Assembly: GCA_013399875.1 (NCBI GenBank) | Contig: VXAZ01004042.1 | Span: forward strand, 1 to 64,000 | Direction: 5' to 3' | Length of the DNA: 64,000 nucleotides | DNA from: Gymnorhina tibicen | Lineage: Eukaryota; Chordata; Aves; Passeriformes; Artamidae | Shown here: positions 48,455-61,683 of the stretch, piece by piece | Numbering within the stretch: position 1 is the first letter of the stretch | Layout of the letters: each line of letters begins with the position of its first letter | Notes under the pieces: model-generated | What the model saw: the letters and a program-made list of their open reading frames with translations, nothing else | What the model was told of the DNA's origin: nothing | The model's database searches: none | Translations under genes and position numbers: made by a program

Positions 48455-51400
48455 CTATCAAGGTAGAAAAACAAAGCTTGTAATAGGAAGAAATGTTCCA
48501 ATACTTCTCACAGTAACAACACAGTGTGGGGCCGGTAAAATGAGAACTATTTGGGTTTCTTTCTCTACTAATTTTTCTTTTTCTGATAGTGCAAAATTAA
48601 CCTCTTTAAATTGTAGTCCACGTAACTATTGTAATGCTTCTGAGAAAAAAAAACCCATAATTTTTAACATCTTTTCGCTGAGCTAATTTATAAAGATTTG
48701 ATTTTAGCATTGTCATATTTGTCATTTTATCAAGTAATCTCAGAAAATCTGGGAAAGAGGGGAAAAAATTAGAACTCGCTTCTCCTTCTGCAGATCTTTT
48801 CTTGCTTTTCTTTGTGCATAATTTCTAATTATTTAAAACCTCAAGAAAAATAGAAAACAGCCTCCTATCAATCAGGGTTCTACCTAAGTTGTTTCTTTGT
48901 GTTCTTCTGGGAAAGCAGAGAGAAGCTGTTTCATATTCGTATGAAATGTTTACATAATACACTTACTCATGCAGTCCGTGTATTGTATTAACTTAATTTG
49001 TATTACTTTATATTTGTAAATAATGCTGTTGAAGCTGGATTTTGTGAGCAAGTCTTAATAGTTTCATTTCTTTCAGATCTGTTTGCAAACTACCACATAA
49101 TTGGCCTGGTTTATTGATCTCACAGAGATTACGTGTCTGACACTGCACCAGTTAATAAAAGGTTTTGTTGGCTTTCTTTAAACTGAGTATTTGAGAACAC
49201 ACAGTTCTGTTATGCTGTAGAATTTAAATTGCTTATGTACTGGAATATTTACTACCCTCTTTGTTGTTTCATTTCAGAATGACCTTATTTAAAAATGTAT
49301 GAGGCTATTTATAATCGACTCTGTGGCAGTGATTAAAGAGGTGTGAATAATAGCTTATTGGAAGTTGACAGCTCCTTGTTTGCTAAACTGCTGTTAGAAC
49401 GTTTATGCTGCTCAGTTGTACCTCATTTTTCTGAGGGGAAGCTGCATTTTGACAAGTGCATAGAACAGGTATATGTGGCTGACATTTTTATTATTTAAAG
49501 AAAACATTTTGGGTTTATTTCTTAACTGCACAAAGTTAATTAATTGCTTACTCTGTGCCTAATGATCTGTCTATAGTGTGTTAGTAAAATAAGAGTGAAC
49601 AAATCCATTTTTACTTGCAAAAATCAGATGTTGTTCTTTCTGAATAGAAAGAGTAGCTCCAAACGTGTTTGATCAAGCAGTCAGGCATCTGTTTTTCTGA
49701 TGAGGGTAAGACTGGTCTCTGATGTTTTTGATTTGTGATTAAGATTCTAAATGCCTCTTACTTCAGGAAGGCAACCAAGTAATTTTTTCATTGCTATTCA
49801 AAAATAAGAACAAAGGAAAAAAGGACCATGACTTATTTATTTGCAAGTCACATTGAAGTAATTCAGTTTTTTGTAACAGCATAAATAGATACCAATGAGC
49901 TTGTAGATAAGACTGATAATCAGATAATACTCAGTGTTTATCCATACAGCTGATAACTTTCTGGCTTTTGCTCTGCTATCGCTAGTATCTCATTTGACCT
50001 AGTGGACCCGTTTTAAAGGTGAACAATAATTAAAGCCCTTCTTCGCACTTGTGTCTGTGCTCTTGAATCTTCATTGCTTCTGTTCTTAAGAACTAGACTG
50101 GGCTTTTTACAGAGAAGGGATGTTATTTCTTAGGTGTGTTCAAATTATGACAATATATTGTTTTCAGCTCTTCTGGTTCACTCAGCTTCCTCAAAACTGC
50201 TTCAGCTGGCCAAAACTGAAGGTGAAGTTCCCCTCTGGAGTTGGTGGGTCTGAAGTGTTGAGTGTTTCCATTGTAGGTGGTCAGTCAAAATGCCTGGGAA
50301 TTCTCCTGGAGAAAGGGATCTGAATGTCGTATGGCTTGAGTTTTCCTCAAGTATGTAGATAGACTATATGTCAAGAGTACGTAGCTTTGCAAAACAAAGC
50401 ATTTCATTAAAAAAATATATTATTTGGAATATCAAAGTTCTAGAACTCTCTGTAGTTTTCTAAGTGCCTGAAATACTTTGTCTTGTGCTTATGTTGTTTA
50501 TTTATGCCTTATTCTCAAAGCAATGGCCCTAAGATTGTACTTTTTCGTCCAAAAACATACTACCTGAATTTGCTGTTGAGCTGAACATCATAGGATTGGC
50601 TTTAATATTTACTGTCATGTCTTCTTTTTATTTCCTCAGGATTCCTAACTTTTCTGATCTCCTCTTGTGTGTTTAACATCACTTTTGGGTTACTTAAAAA
50701 TGCAATGCTGCTGTCCTTTCAGTACAGCAGGCATATTACAATTTGACTATTTATCTGAAATTCTTACATTTATCCTAATTTTTTATCTTAAATTCTACAG
50801 CATCCTGGCCACCCTGATAGTCTTGTGTCTCAGAAGTCACTGTCATTGTTCAAAACTTCTAGTCACAAGGAGTTTAAATCATTTTTGTGTTAAGAAAGTT
50901 TGGTTCCTTCTGTGGTTTTTAATGTCTTTAAGTTTATATGAGTGGTATTACAACATTGTAATGCTGGAGAAGGAACCTGGAATGAAGCCAGCATGGAGAA
51001 TGTTCACATGTGTTTCTGTGCACTGTGTAGTAAACGAAAAGTTTAATTACCCACTCTGCTCCCTCATTTTTTTCTCTTTCCTTGTGTGGCCTTGAGTTTG
51101 TTAATCAACAGACCTCATAAGCGAGCCAGATGATGTATTGTTACAGCACCTTTACAGCTGCTGCTTTCCGGAGCACAGCGATTACCTGCAGTGGCCAAAG
51201 CCTGTTGCTTCCTATTAGAGTACAGTGTTTACTAATTGATCTAAATTTAGCTGGTAAAACAAAGTTGATTTTCGCTCCTACGCTGAAGGGTTTTTTAAGT
51301 CATGTTGTATTTAAACTGTAATGTGAAGCCTTGTGGGTCTGTTCTAAATTCTTTGCTCTTTATCTCTCTGGTTTCCTTGTCCTCCAAAAAGAACCAATAT

Positions 51401-53149
51401 GTCATTTATGTCAGCTTGCAAAAAGATGGATGTTCTGAAGGCAAGTGTAAACTTACTGACTCGTATTTTCAGACAGAAATATTTATTTCATCTCATGTCT
51501 CATGTTTGGCTTGAAAAAATAAAATTGTAGGATGAGGTTTCATAGGTGTCTCTCAGTTTTTACCAGTCCACAACAGATGTCTCAAGTTTCTATAGTGTCT
51601 TCAACCACAAAGGTTCATCCTAATAATTCTCCTTCTTAACATTCATGGAGTTCAGAAGAGTTGTAGATTTGACTTGGGATCCCTAGAGCAGTATGGATGT
51701 ATTTGGCTATTACTGGTATGTGCAATAATATTTTCAGCTATTTCAGCTATTAGTTAGCCTTTTTACCAGGCAGCTCTTCATACTGGCCATAACACCTCTG
51801 AGTACTTTCTGTGGTAAAGGGAAGTTAGGGCACAGAGTGTTTCTATACAATCCTCAACACAGTGGAAATGTGCCTTTTAGCCTCTACTGCTGCCTTTCCC
51901 AGAAGTGCTGTGTCTGTCAGGCAGCCTTGCAGAGTTGTGGGCTTTTTCTTTTTAAACATCTCATCTCATCTTTCCATCTTCATTCTGGGCATTTGTTTTT
52001 CATGAGTAAATTGATTTTTTATTCAGTGATGACTTCTCACTAGCCTTCTGCTCCTTGACTGCTTGTGTTCTAACCCTCATTTCCCTGCACCCCCCTTTCT
52101 CTGGTGGCATCACAGCTTCAAAAAAAACCTAAGTTCCCCTGAAAAACTAGTCCGGTGTTGATGCAGCCCCTTCTGTGATTCTGATTGCTGTAGGAGATCG
52201 TGTTCATTTGAGTTACACTTGTAACCATAAAGATGTCTCAACTGCTTTTAGGAGGAACAGAAGATTAGATAGATCTTTAAAAAGGGTGTGGGTATGTTGT
52301 TGGAAAAATCATCAGAGGTTGGAAAATATATTTCTCTTTTTAGAAGATCCAAAAGTCAGGTCTGATCGCATTTGAATTCTTCAAATTCCATGCTTCCTTG
52401 TTCTATTTCCCTTAGGAAATAAAAGGTTGTAAGACTAGAGATGTTTAATAGCTGAGCTATTAACGGCCAACTCTTCATTATTAAGATTCACAAATGGAGT
52501 AACAAGGTTAAAATGTATTTTTTAACATTATTGTTATTGCTGCTATTCCTTTTCGTAGCATATCAGTGAATTGCAGTTGCACTGTTCTGATAGAGCAAAT
52601 AAGATTCTTAAAAACTAAAATCTGCTGGAGAAATACTGTCTATAAAATTAAACTATTACTTACATTAAAGTAGCTATGAGTAACACTATGCCTTTGCTGT
52701 CTTCAGAAGTTCTCTGGCTTGTAATTTTAATCAGATAGCTCTTAAGAAATCTCTCAGATGCTGGCTGTGAAGCAATAAAAAAAATGCACAAGTTATTTAA
52801 AAGTTTTTCTCCCTTTTTAGAATTTCTGTCTCTTCATAGATACAGTAAACTTGAAAATCATTTTGCGTAAAACAAGACAGTTTTACCTGTAAACCACACA
52901 CTCCCATTGAGGTTTGTTACGGTTCAGCTATTTTTGTAGTAGCCTTTAACAAGAAAAGTGTCTGTCTTGCAGTGACTGCCAGATGTTTCTTACTGTCCTC
53001 CTCAGTACTCATCTGAAATCAGACATGTCTTAGTTGCTTACCAACTGTCTTTTCAATTTGTTTACAAAAAGTTGGGAAAATTAAATTCAAGAGTGCCTCT
53101 AATGCATGTCAGGTCATTTGCATGAATAAATGTGGGGCTGGATACAGTC

Positions 53150-53170
53150 TTTTTTTTTTTTTTTTTTTTT
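53150..53170. repeat. Poly-T homopolymer (21 T)
   Basis: This is the longest homopolymer in the window. On the minus strand it is a 21-A run preceded, about 60 bases earlier, by an AATAAA hexamer, so a poly(A) tail of a retrocopied transcript was considered. No coding-like sequence or target-site duplication supports that. It is best called a simple repeat. Confidence 0.9.
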
Positions 53171-53780
53171 GGGTATTAGTCTCTCTGTTTAAGCTACCCT
53201 GTAACTGATCCTTTGTTGGATTGTTCTTTATTGCTGTTTGTTTACCTTAAATATGAATTTCAATGTCACATGAAATAGATAAGCTCTTTTAAATTAAAGT
53301 CTCAAGATGTTTGACTTCATCCTTGTGTAGACAGTGGGAATTTGGAGGTGTTGGACTAAACTGAATACAGTTATTCATCACCATTAACAAGTCTTGGAAC
53401 ACACCTGCTGTACAGTAAATTCCAGTATCATATTTAAAATCTCAGTTTTCTTTTATGGATTGATATTTTAAGTCATCTTTCTTTGCTTTATTTTTTAAAG
53501 TATTTATTGGTTAGGAACCTCTTACAAGCTTTACTGTGCCATGTGTTGATCTTGTGCAAACATGAGTGCATGCTTTAATAGAAATTCAGTGTATTATGTA
53601 GTTGCATACTGTAGAAAGTAATTATGAATGGTTAAGAAAGGTTTTAGCATTAGCTTATTAGCTACTGTTCATTCAGCTCACATTACACTCATGTTAACAC
53701 TAACTGAAGAATGTCAAAAAGCTTTTTTCTTCCTTCCACTGTTTTGTGCCAACGCTTAATTTGCCCCTCCAAATAATAAT

Positions 53781-53815
53781 TACAGATAATATTATATAAA
53801 TAATAATTATCTGCA
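53781..53815. repeat. AT-rich inverted repeat (10-bp arms, 15-bp spacer)
   Basis: TACAGATAAT at 53781-53790 is complementary to ATTATCTGCA at 53806-53815 with one mismatch. The spacer ATTATATAAATAATA is itself AT-only. The same block also holds the direct repeat AATAATAATTA. A weak cruciform or chance structure in AT-rich DNA is likely. Confidence 0.55.
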
Positions 53816-54505
53816 TTCTCTCTTTTATATTTTTTTATAGGTAGCAACAAATGAATGAAAGATTAAAAATACTTTTGTGTGTGGATTTTGGGGTTTTTTT
53901 TGTGACTGGAAAATGCAAAGTAGTGTAAGGAATAATTCACTTTGGAGTTTATGAAGAAACAAATGTGAGGCTGAATGAAGCAAAGCAGCAGTTTCTCCAG
54001 AAGTGCAGCAGAGGACAACACAATGGCTTTTTCTGGATCTTGGTCACATTACAGACCCAATTACTTTGGTTCTGTTCAGTAAGGAAAGCTATTTTTTTTT
54101 CTGATTTTAAAATGCTTTCTTGGCCATTGCTTCTTTAGGCTAGGTAAATAAATTAGGTAAAAAATAAATAAGAATGTTTGAAATCCTGGTACTTGTGTCA
54201 GTTACAGCCCTTTCTTCCTGTACTGGGTTTGTTTGTGAATTCGACATCTCTCTTGAGAGGCAGATTATTTTCCTAAGTCACTGAGCAATATATGAATTTT
54301 CAGCAATTAATAGGAATTTCTGTTGCTGGTAGGATTCAGAAATACGAGAATGAACTATAATCAGAGGAATATGAGGCTTAAAGGCAAGGGTTGCCTTTTG
54401 GAAAGAACCCTGATGTTCAGGAAGGGAAGAGTAGGAGCCCTCCCTGGGGGTACCAGCAGCCTCCAGGATTGTGGGAAAAGCAATAGTCTTCTTCCCCTGC
54501 TCCAC

Positions 54506-55081
54506 TGCTCTGCCAGTCAGAGACACTGTTCCAGTGCTCAGCCACCCTCTGGATGAAAAACCTCTTGCTGGTATCCAACCCAAACCTTCCCCGACACAGC
54601 TTCGTGCCGTTTCATTGAGTCCCGTCACTGGTCACGAGAGTGAAGAGATCAGTGCCTCTCCCTCCGCTTCCCCTCGCGAGGATGTTGAAGGTCCCAATGA
54701 GGTCTCCTCTCCTCCAGGCTGGACAAACCAAGTGATCTCAGCCACTCCTCACGCCTTCCCCTCGAGGCCCTTCATCACATTCATGGCCCTCCTTTGGATG
54801 CTCTCTAACAGCTCAAAGTCTTTTGTATGTTGTGGTTCCCTAAACTGCCCCCAGCACTCGAGGAGAGGCTGCCCCAGCCCAGAGCAGAGTGGGACAATCC
54901 CCTCCCTTGCCCGGCTGGTGATGCTGTGCCTGATGCCCCTCAGGACAGGGTTGGCCCTCCTGGCTGCCAGGGCACTGCTGGCTCCTGCACTGCTGGTTCA
55001 ACTTGCCATGGACCGGGACTCCCAGGTCCCTTTCTGTGGCACTGCTCTCCAGTCTCTCATTCCGCAGCTTTCTCTGCCACG
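54506..55081 (-). mobile_element. CR1 LINE, 5'- and probably 3'-truncated minus-strand copy
   Basis: On the minus strand the copy starts near 55081 in the last part of ORF2 (RNERLESSATERDLGVPVHG, then QQCRSQQCPGSQEGQPCPEG). It runs into the CR1 3' UTR, seen on the + strand as 'ctccaggctggacaaaccaa', 'gtcccgtcactggtcacgag' and 'accctctggatgaaaaacct'. The same region is present in the copy at 36718-38325, in the same orientation and with high similarity by eye. The expected 3' terminus ('aaggtcccttccaac' plus ATTCT repeats) is not recognisable left of about 54506, so the 3' end is lost or badly diverged. The 209- and 88-codon frames across it belong to the repeat. Confidence 0.92.
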
Positions 55082-58000
55082 TAAGTTCAGACAGAGGTAA
55101 TATCATGTCATCATGTTATGTCTGCTCTGAAGTTCCTGGCTTTGCAGGATATTTTCTTATTCATTAACACTGTTTTGATAGATAGAGTATCATTCTTCAA
55201 GGCTAGCAGTGCTGTTTTCTCAGGATGTTATTTCATATTTTAAGGAAAACAGTCTGAAACAGTTGCTAAAACATTTAATAGCTTGCTAGTTCATCTAAGT
55301 AGCTTATTTTGAGACGTGAATAAGATTTTTTTTTAATTAAGGCTAGTGCACAATTTAGTATTTCTTTGTGTTAAAGTGCATATATGAGTGCATTTCAGCA
55401 AGAAGCTCTTGTATGTGTTCCTCTTCATTCTTGCAGCAATTTCTCAATGCTGATTTGAATCTTCATATCCCTGACGGGGAGCAGCTGTAGTGTCAGTATC
55501 AGCATGGCTGTGGAAATCCTGAAAGTTTACTATGTTCTCTTCTCATACCTTCTTTGGGAACCAGACTTCTCTTGAAGCATGTGCTAACAGTGACAGTGAA
55601 ATATTGCAATGGCTAGATAGGGGTTATTCTTCAACATGGGAGCCAGAGAGCTGGTTTGTCCATTTTTTGGTCAAAAGATCTGGGTGGAAGTGCCTTTGCA
55701 GGGAGATTCAGTAGCTGTATGGGAACAATTTGTGTACAGGAATGGAACAGCATAAATCCAGATTACAGTTTTAAAGAAGTTAACCCCACCTTTGGAAGCA
55801 TCTATCATAAATTACTTATCTTCAGAGAAAGATAACATCTTGCTAATGTGGAATACATTCATAGTCTTTTGAAGTCAAGAGGTTAGTATGGTGAAATATG
55901 TTTATTTCCTTAATATAATATCAGAAATACCAATGAAGTTTCATTCTGATTTGTATAAAAATAAAAAGTCTTACTTAAATGTATAAAATCCACTAACATA
56001 AAACTTCCCATTGCTATTTTAGCAATGTATATAGTCCTCATGGAATGCATCTTTTGAAAATTAAATTATTCCTTAAGCTTTAGGCTTCCATTTAAACAGA
56101 ATAAATGAGGCCTTTCATAATCTGATGTAGCCACCTGTTTCAAGAGAACACCAGGGATTGTCTATCCTTGAAATCCAGTAAAACCCTGTAAATCCGTTGT
56201 GTGTTTTTTGACCATCTCTTTTTTCATGCTCCTACACTGCAGTGGATTCCTGGGAATGATAGCTGTTCATTATCTTGCAAAGAGAACAAGCCACACTTAG
56301 AATTTAGATGGTGCTTTATTTCCCACTTCACACAAATAAATTATATAAATGGTCAGTGATTTAATATTTTAAAAGAATGGAAAATCAGTAATGTGAAAAA
56401 TCTGTAATGTAAAAATGAGTATTGCAAAAGTGTAGTAGACAGTTAAAAATTGGAGAGACTTGGAACTTGTCATACCACTCCTAGGCAGCAATTTTCTGCT
56501 GCTAATGTTTTGGTTGATTAGCTGTGAATATAAATGCAAAAAATTATGTGCATATCATATATGAATATGCATAATAAACTCATGTTAGTCAAGGTACAAA
56601 ACTACGTGTAGCAAACCAGATCATCCAAATTGCATGCTAAAACTATGTTCATCTAAATTTTGATATTCTGGAATCTCTTTATAATCTTTATTTTCAAAAA
56701 AAGGGAATTAGGGATGTTTGTTGTAACAATCTGTCATGATAACATATAATCACTACAAATTAGTTACCCTGAATCCAAAAGCCAGGACACATATTTTGGA
56801 AACTGAAACCTAGAACACCATTAAAAATATTGTTCAGCTATTATGTAGAATTAGAGTGAAGCCAAAATGTAACTTGTCAGCTTAAAAGACAAATTTTTAA
56901 AAAATCCCTTTGCCTGGGTCATAAGAAGGGACCAGCCAGGGGAGTTACTTGAATCCTGGAGTGTTGGAACTTATAGTCAGAATAAATAGATGACCATTGT
57001 GCATTTGACAAACGACCTCTCTCTCAAGAGACAGATTTAAGAAATTACTTGGAGATTAGGAAAAAGTGTTGTGAAATATGAAATGAAAATAAATTTGTAC
57101 TCTCTAAATAAATTTATTTTAACAATTTATCAATTTAGATTATATTTATGCAACATCTCAAATGTTCAAAAATTGCATCATTTATTGTTCTATTAATTTA
57201 GGAATGAGTAAAGAAAAATGACAGAGCTTCACAAGGCATGTGAAGAATTTCAGTGGTAATGTGTACCATGTATAAAATTTTCATAATGCTGAAGACTTTT
57301 CTAGTGGCATCTTATGATAGTCATAAAATTTTTGGGACAAGAAAAAATTCCTGTCATAGGCTATTCTTGTGTATAAAATGTACCATTGGAGTATCATTCT
57401 TCTGCTTATATTTAAGAGGATCTCAAAACTTTATAAGCCAAACTGGTATTCCTGTATTGTACTCTTTTTATTATCCCTGAAATAAATATTTACTGCATAT
57501 AAACCTAGGTAATGATGTTATATAAAATAACCAGTCTTATGAAATATATACATTTATATAAACATGTCAGCTGTGTCTTCCTGAAGAATTAACCTGGCCT
57601 GCAGTATCTGAATTGATTGAGGGATTGAGGAGCATCATGGAATGGGTTTGGTTACAAGTGACAGCTTCTACTAACCTGACTTTTTACGTACAATGATAAA
57701 ATGTGGCTGTCAAGTTTTTCAGTACGGATTAAGGTAATTATCAAACTGTAATTCAGATCAAGTCTTTAATGAGGATAAATCTAAAGCAACTGTGTTAAGA
57801 GTTGTGTTCAATTTATGCCGCAGTTGTGACCAGAAATAGGATATTACACTTGTTTAGCAAGTTGGTCAGTTTGAGGGAACTTGTATGTAATTTTGGTGTG
57901 TGTGGTTTATGCCTGTATATATCTTACAATTAGTGCCTCCATCATGCTGCAGTCAAATAAGTTCCTCTTACCACATTTTCCAAATGATTGGAACCCATTG

Positions 58001-61000
58001 GTACCTACTACCAGTTAGTGATGAGACAATTTTCTGTGGTTCGTCTTTAATTGGTGGCATTTTTCTGTGTGCAAGGGTTAATTTCTAGTGTAGTAATAAA
58101 TCATCTGGTTTTTTAAATCTGTCTCTGGGAAAGTAATTAATGGTCTTATCTCCTGAATGCATCTCTTAGCTAATTTTTTTTTTAATACCTGAGAAGTTTT
58201 ATAAGGAAAAAATGTCAACTGTCTGGAGTTAAGTGTATTTTGAACATAGAGCAGAATGGTACAGTCACCAGTGGAGAGGTAATTCTTGAAGAATTAAATG
58301 GACTATGTAATACATGGAAATACTTCTTCCTCTCAGCCTTTCATCAGTTTAGTTCACTGCTTCAATTTGTTCAGTAACTGGAGGTACTAAAAGATGAAGG
58401 TTTCTCAGATATTTATACATCTTATACTTGATTTTTATGATTATGGCGCTCAGTTGTCTTGGAGGCAGTAAACCTCTGCAGCCCTCAGACTGTCCTCAGC
58501 TGTGAGGGACACATTTGGGTGTGTAGATTCATTTTTGCAGTCTTCTGAGTAAAATGATAAACTGTATAACTAATACTGGTGACAGAAATGCAAACTTACC
58601 AGCAATCACATAGGACATGAGGGGAAAGTGTCTTGCATTTTTCCTCTTTAATTCAAGCAGAGAGTGACTAAAATGTTGCCACCTACCCAGAATTGGTCCC
58701 TGCAGTATATTTTTGAAAATTCAGGGGTTTTTTAAAAATCATTAACATGAACATTTTCTATTTATGCCTGTGCAGTTTTATGGAAAAATTATGTGTTCTT
58801 TAGAAAGTGAAAAATGGACAGTGCAGATTTAGTCAAAAGTTCATGCCTGTGCATTACATGGGTATCCTCACCTTGTGCTTGATATTTATTTTGTCCATGT
58901 ACATTCACAAATATAAATACATGTAAAAGCTTCCATGTTGCATAGGAGAAGTTTCATCACCTATAATGAGTGAACACTATTCTGCATTTTCTGAGGCTCT
59001 CTGAGGGACAGCATGTGAAATGGGCAAGCCCTGAGAGAGAAAACGTATGATAGTACCCAGCTTCTTCCCTGATGAGTGTTTAAAGCTGCAGTGAAATTAC
59101 AGAGGTTTTTTTTTTCCAGTAGATATTTTTTAAAAATGCATGGAGGGGATATGGTTCTTTTTTCACTTCTTCACGTTTTCATAAATACTTCCTTTAAGTA
59201 TTAAATTTCTTACAAGTTTTTGTAAAGCTTCCTGACAGCAGCAGGTGACATGGAATTACACAGACAGAGTTAAGTTCTCATTTGTAGAAACCTTGGCTTG
59301 TACAATGGTGATAACAGGCAAAGGGTACAGTTAATTTTCTCATACACCTTTGGCTGTCTTGTTTCTGAAGGTTAATTTCTTTCTTATGGGACTATTTTTA
59401 GTATTTTCAAACCCATAAGCACCTTGTCGTAATACCATTTTTCAAAAATGCTGCCACTGAGAATTTTTGTATTTGCATGTAGCATTTACATCAATTCAGA
59501 GACTATAAAGAGAGAATATTTGGACAATAGTTAGCTTTTTCATTAGAAAAAGGACCATCGTTTGCAAATCCAATAGAGAATTTAGTATTGCAAGTCCCTC
59601 TGTGTCACTGAAAGACTGAAAGACTTCATTTTGCAAAGCTATAAAGCTTCCATTTTTAACACAGAAGAGCTGCAGAGCAATGAAGAGTCTCAAAGCAACA
59701 TGGTGAAAAATTATTTAAGTTACTTTTCTGTAGTAGCCCTAATAAGAGAAATATTTCAAAAGCAGATTATTTTTGTATTATGATACAGGTATTCATTTCC
59801 AAATCTAACTTTAGGCTATCAAACCTGAAATACATGTGTAAGTATGTATATGTATGTATATATACATAAATATATGTTTCCTGTATTTAAGATTATTTTT
59901 GGACCAAGGCTAAACACTGGAAATGCTTGTCTGTATGTACTCTTTGCTTCTCATCTCTGGACTCATGTCAGTTCTACATACAACTAAATTCTCATATGAG
60001 CACTGGAGTTGATTTTTGGAGTTTCCTGCCCTTGTAAGATCTATACATTTGTAACAAGTAGAACTAAGGCACCATTGGTGGCAAAACTTCCACCATGTCT
60101 GCCCCACTGGGAAGCCTTGAGCTCCTGCTGCATTTCCAAATAGTACACTACCAAACTGTCCTGTTCCAATGGCGTTTTGCATGTAGGACTAAGTTATCCA
60201 GAGCTGACCTGAGGATAAGAGCAAAGGCACCCAACAGAAAATTTTCTCACTCAGACTGGAATGTTTGCCAGATTTGCTCCAAGTGTCACTTACGTCATCT
60301 CCGAGTGTAGTGCCAGAGCTGTAGCCATTACCCTTATTCTGGGGAACTGGTCCTGACTTAGATCATCCGACTTTGCTCCAGACTTTGCCATCAACATTGA
60401 GGGTCAGGGGTTTTTTTAGTGTCAAATGCTGATTGATTTTAAAACCGTGATTTAAAATTGACAAGCAGAAAAGTTCTATTTACATCATTGATTTTAATGT
60501 GTGTCGGGTAAGCCAAGCCAAACATCCAGTCTCCCTTTTCGTAAAGCATTTAGAGCCCATTGTAGTCTGCAGTCTGCTTGCAAAGCATTTCTTTTAAACT
60601 CAAAGTTTCTTTGAGTTGACCTGAAGACCAAATAATCCAGTACATGTGTATTGAGGTGATTTATATACCTTAGTGCTCATTAAGATTCTGGAATTTTATG
60701 GGTTTTAATGTGTTGGAATATTCAATCAAAGTGTGTGTCAAGCTGCATTTGACTAGAATTCAGTTAAGAGGTGTAAAGACATTTTGAAAGAGGTTTTTAT
60801 TAGCTAAACAAAATTATCAGAAATGTGCTTGGTACATATAAATATTTAGACTTATATTTTTCCAACTATTCATTTATTTATATAAACACACATGGGAGAT
60901 GTAAGTCTGATCCCTTCAGGCAGTGGAAGGACTGAATCTAGTTCCCCTGTTCTTGTGTGAGCACACTCGTGTGTATAGCTATACAACTATAAATCAACAC

Positions 61001-61683
61001 AGGTCAACCTTTTATATATAAAATATAGTTCTGCTCTCCACGGTCACATATGATATTCTTAAAGCAGAATGACTTTTCTGAAAACTGCAAGAATATTCTT
61101 AAAATAAATTTTAAATGGATTGTTTCAGAAACTAATCTCTGGCATGGTTTTTGTTCCTGAATGATTTAATTGAGAGTATAATACAGTTTCCTCATACTTT
61201 GCACGTAATGAGATCTCATTGTGTACTTTTACTGAATTCAACAGGCTATCTAATGGAATGGTTTTTGCTGCCTCCACTCTCCTCTGTAATGCTGCTGGCT
61301 GTCCCAGTGCTACAGGAAGTCACCCTGCTGCATGATGGAGGCAGTGGCATGAGTGTGAAGCAGCAAGTGTTTTCACTAAGGGTTGCTTGTACTTTTTTGG
61401 GAGATAATGACAGCATTTCCAAATAGTCAAGCCAGTAGTATGGCAGGTAAAATTCTAGGTGGATAAAAGTGAAGCAGTGTATGATGAGGAAGGGTCCTGT
61501 GATGGGTTCTGAGCTGATTGTTACAATTCAAGAGCAGCACTTCTGGGTTTACAGATAATAAACCTTAATAATGACAGCTTAATTATTTGTGGAAGCCAAG
61601 AAAAGTCCTAGAAATATGTTTGTGTTGTTAGAAAAGGGATAGAGAAGGAAACAGTGAGTTGTTAATGCTGCCATTCTAATCCA
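55082..61683. other. AT-rich DNA, no gene seen
   Basis: No recognisable gene or repeat family is visible in 6.6 kb. Frames of 60-91 codons on either strand lack family resemblance. A TATG/TATA stretch at 59831-59876 is a simple repeat. The segment at about 56920-57060 has a somewhat element-like look (see findings). Confidence 0.55.
59831..59876. repeat. Imperfect (TATG)n/(TA)n microsatellite
   Basis: About 46 bases are made of TACATG, GTATGTATATGTATG and TATATATACATA units. It is interrupted and imperfect, so probably of low variability. Confidence 0.75.

Larger units (their letters stand above)
48455..54505. other. AT-rich DNA, no gene seen
   Basis: This six-kilobase stretch has no recognisable exon or repeat family. 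The longest frame (142 codons, + strand, 50667-51095) is rich in Leu, Cys and Phe with no domain. It contains a 21-T run at 53150-53170 and an AT-rich inverted repeat at 53781-53815, listed separately. Confidence 0.55.

Noticed and set aside
50667..51095. 142-codon + frame with hydrophobic stretches
   Set aside because: No family resemblance, no splice or start context, and composition expected of T-rich noncoding DNA.
53150..53240. Poly(A) tail of a retrocopy on the minus strand
   Set aside because: The AATAAA is about 60 bases from the A-run, no coding-like sequence precedes it and no target-site duplication is visible.
54471..55100. 209-codon + frame, the longest in the window
   Set aside because: It is the antisense reading of a minus-strand CR1 3' region, not a gene.
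59910..60182. 90-codon minus-strand frame with a GTGQFGSVLFGN stretch resembling a kinase glycine loop
   Set aside because: Only the glycine-rich phrase resembles the loop. No VAIK lysine or other kinase motifs follow, and the frame ends quickly.
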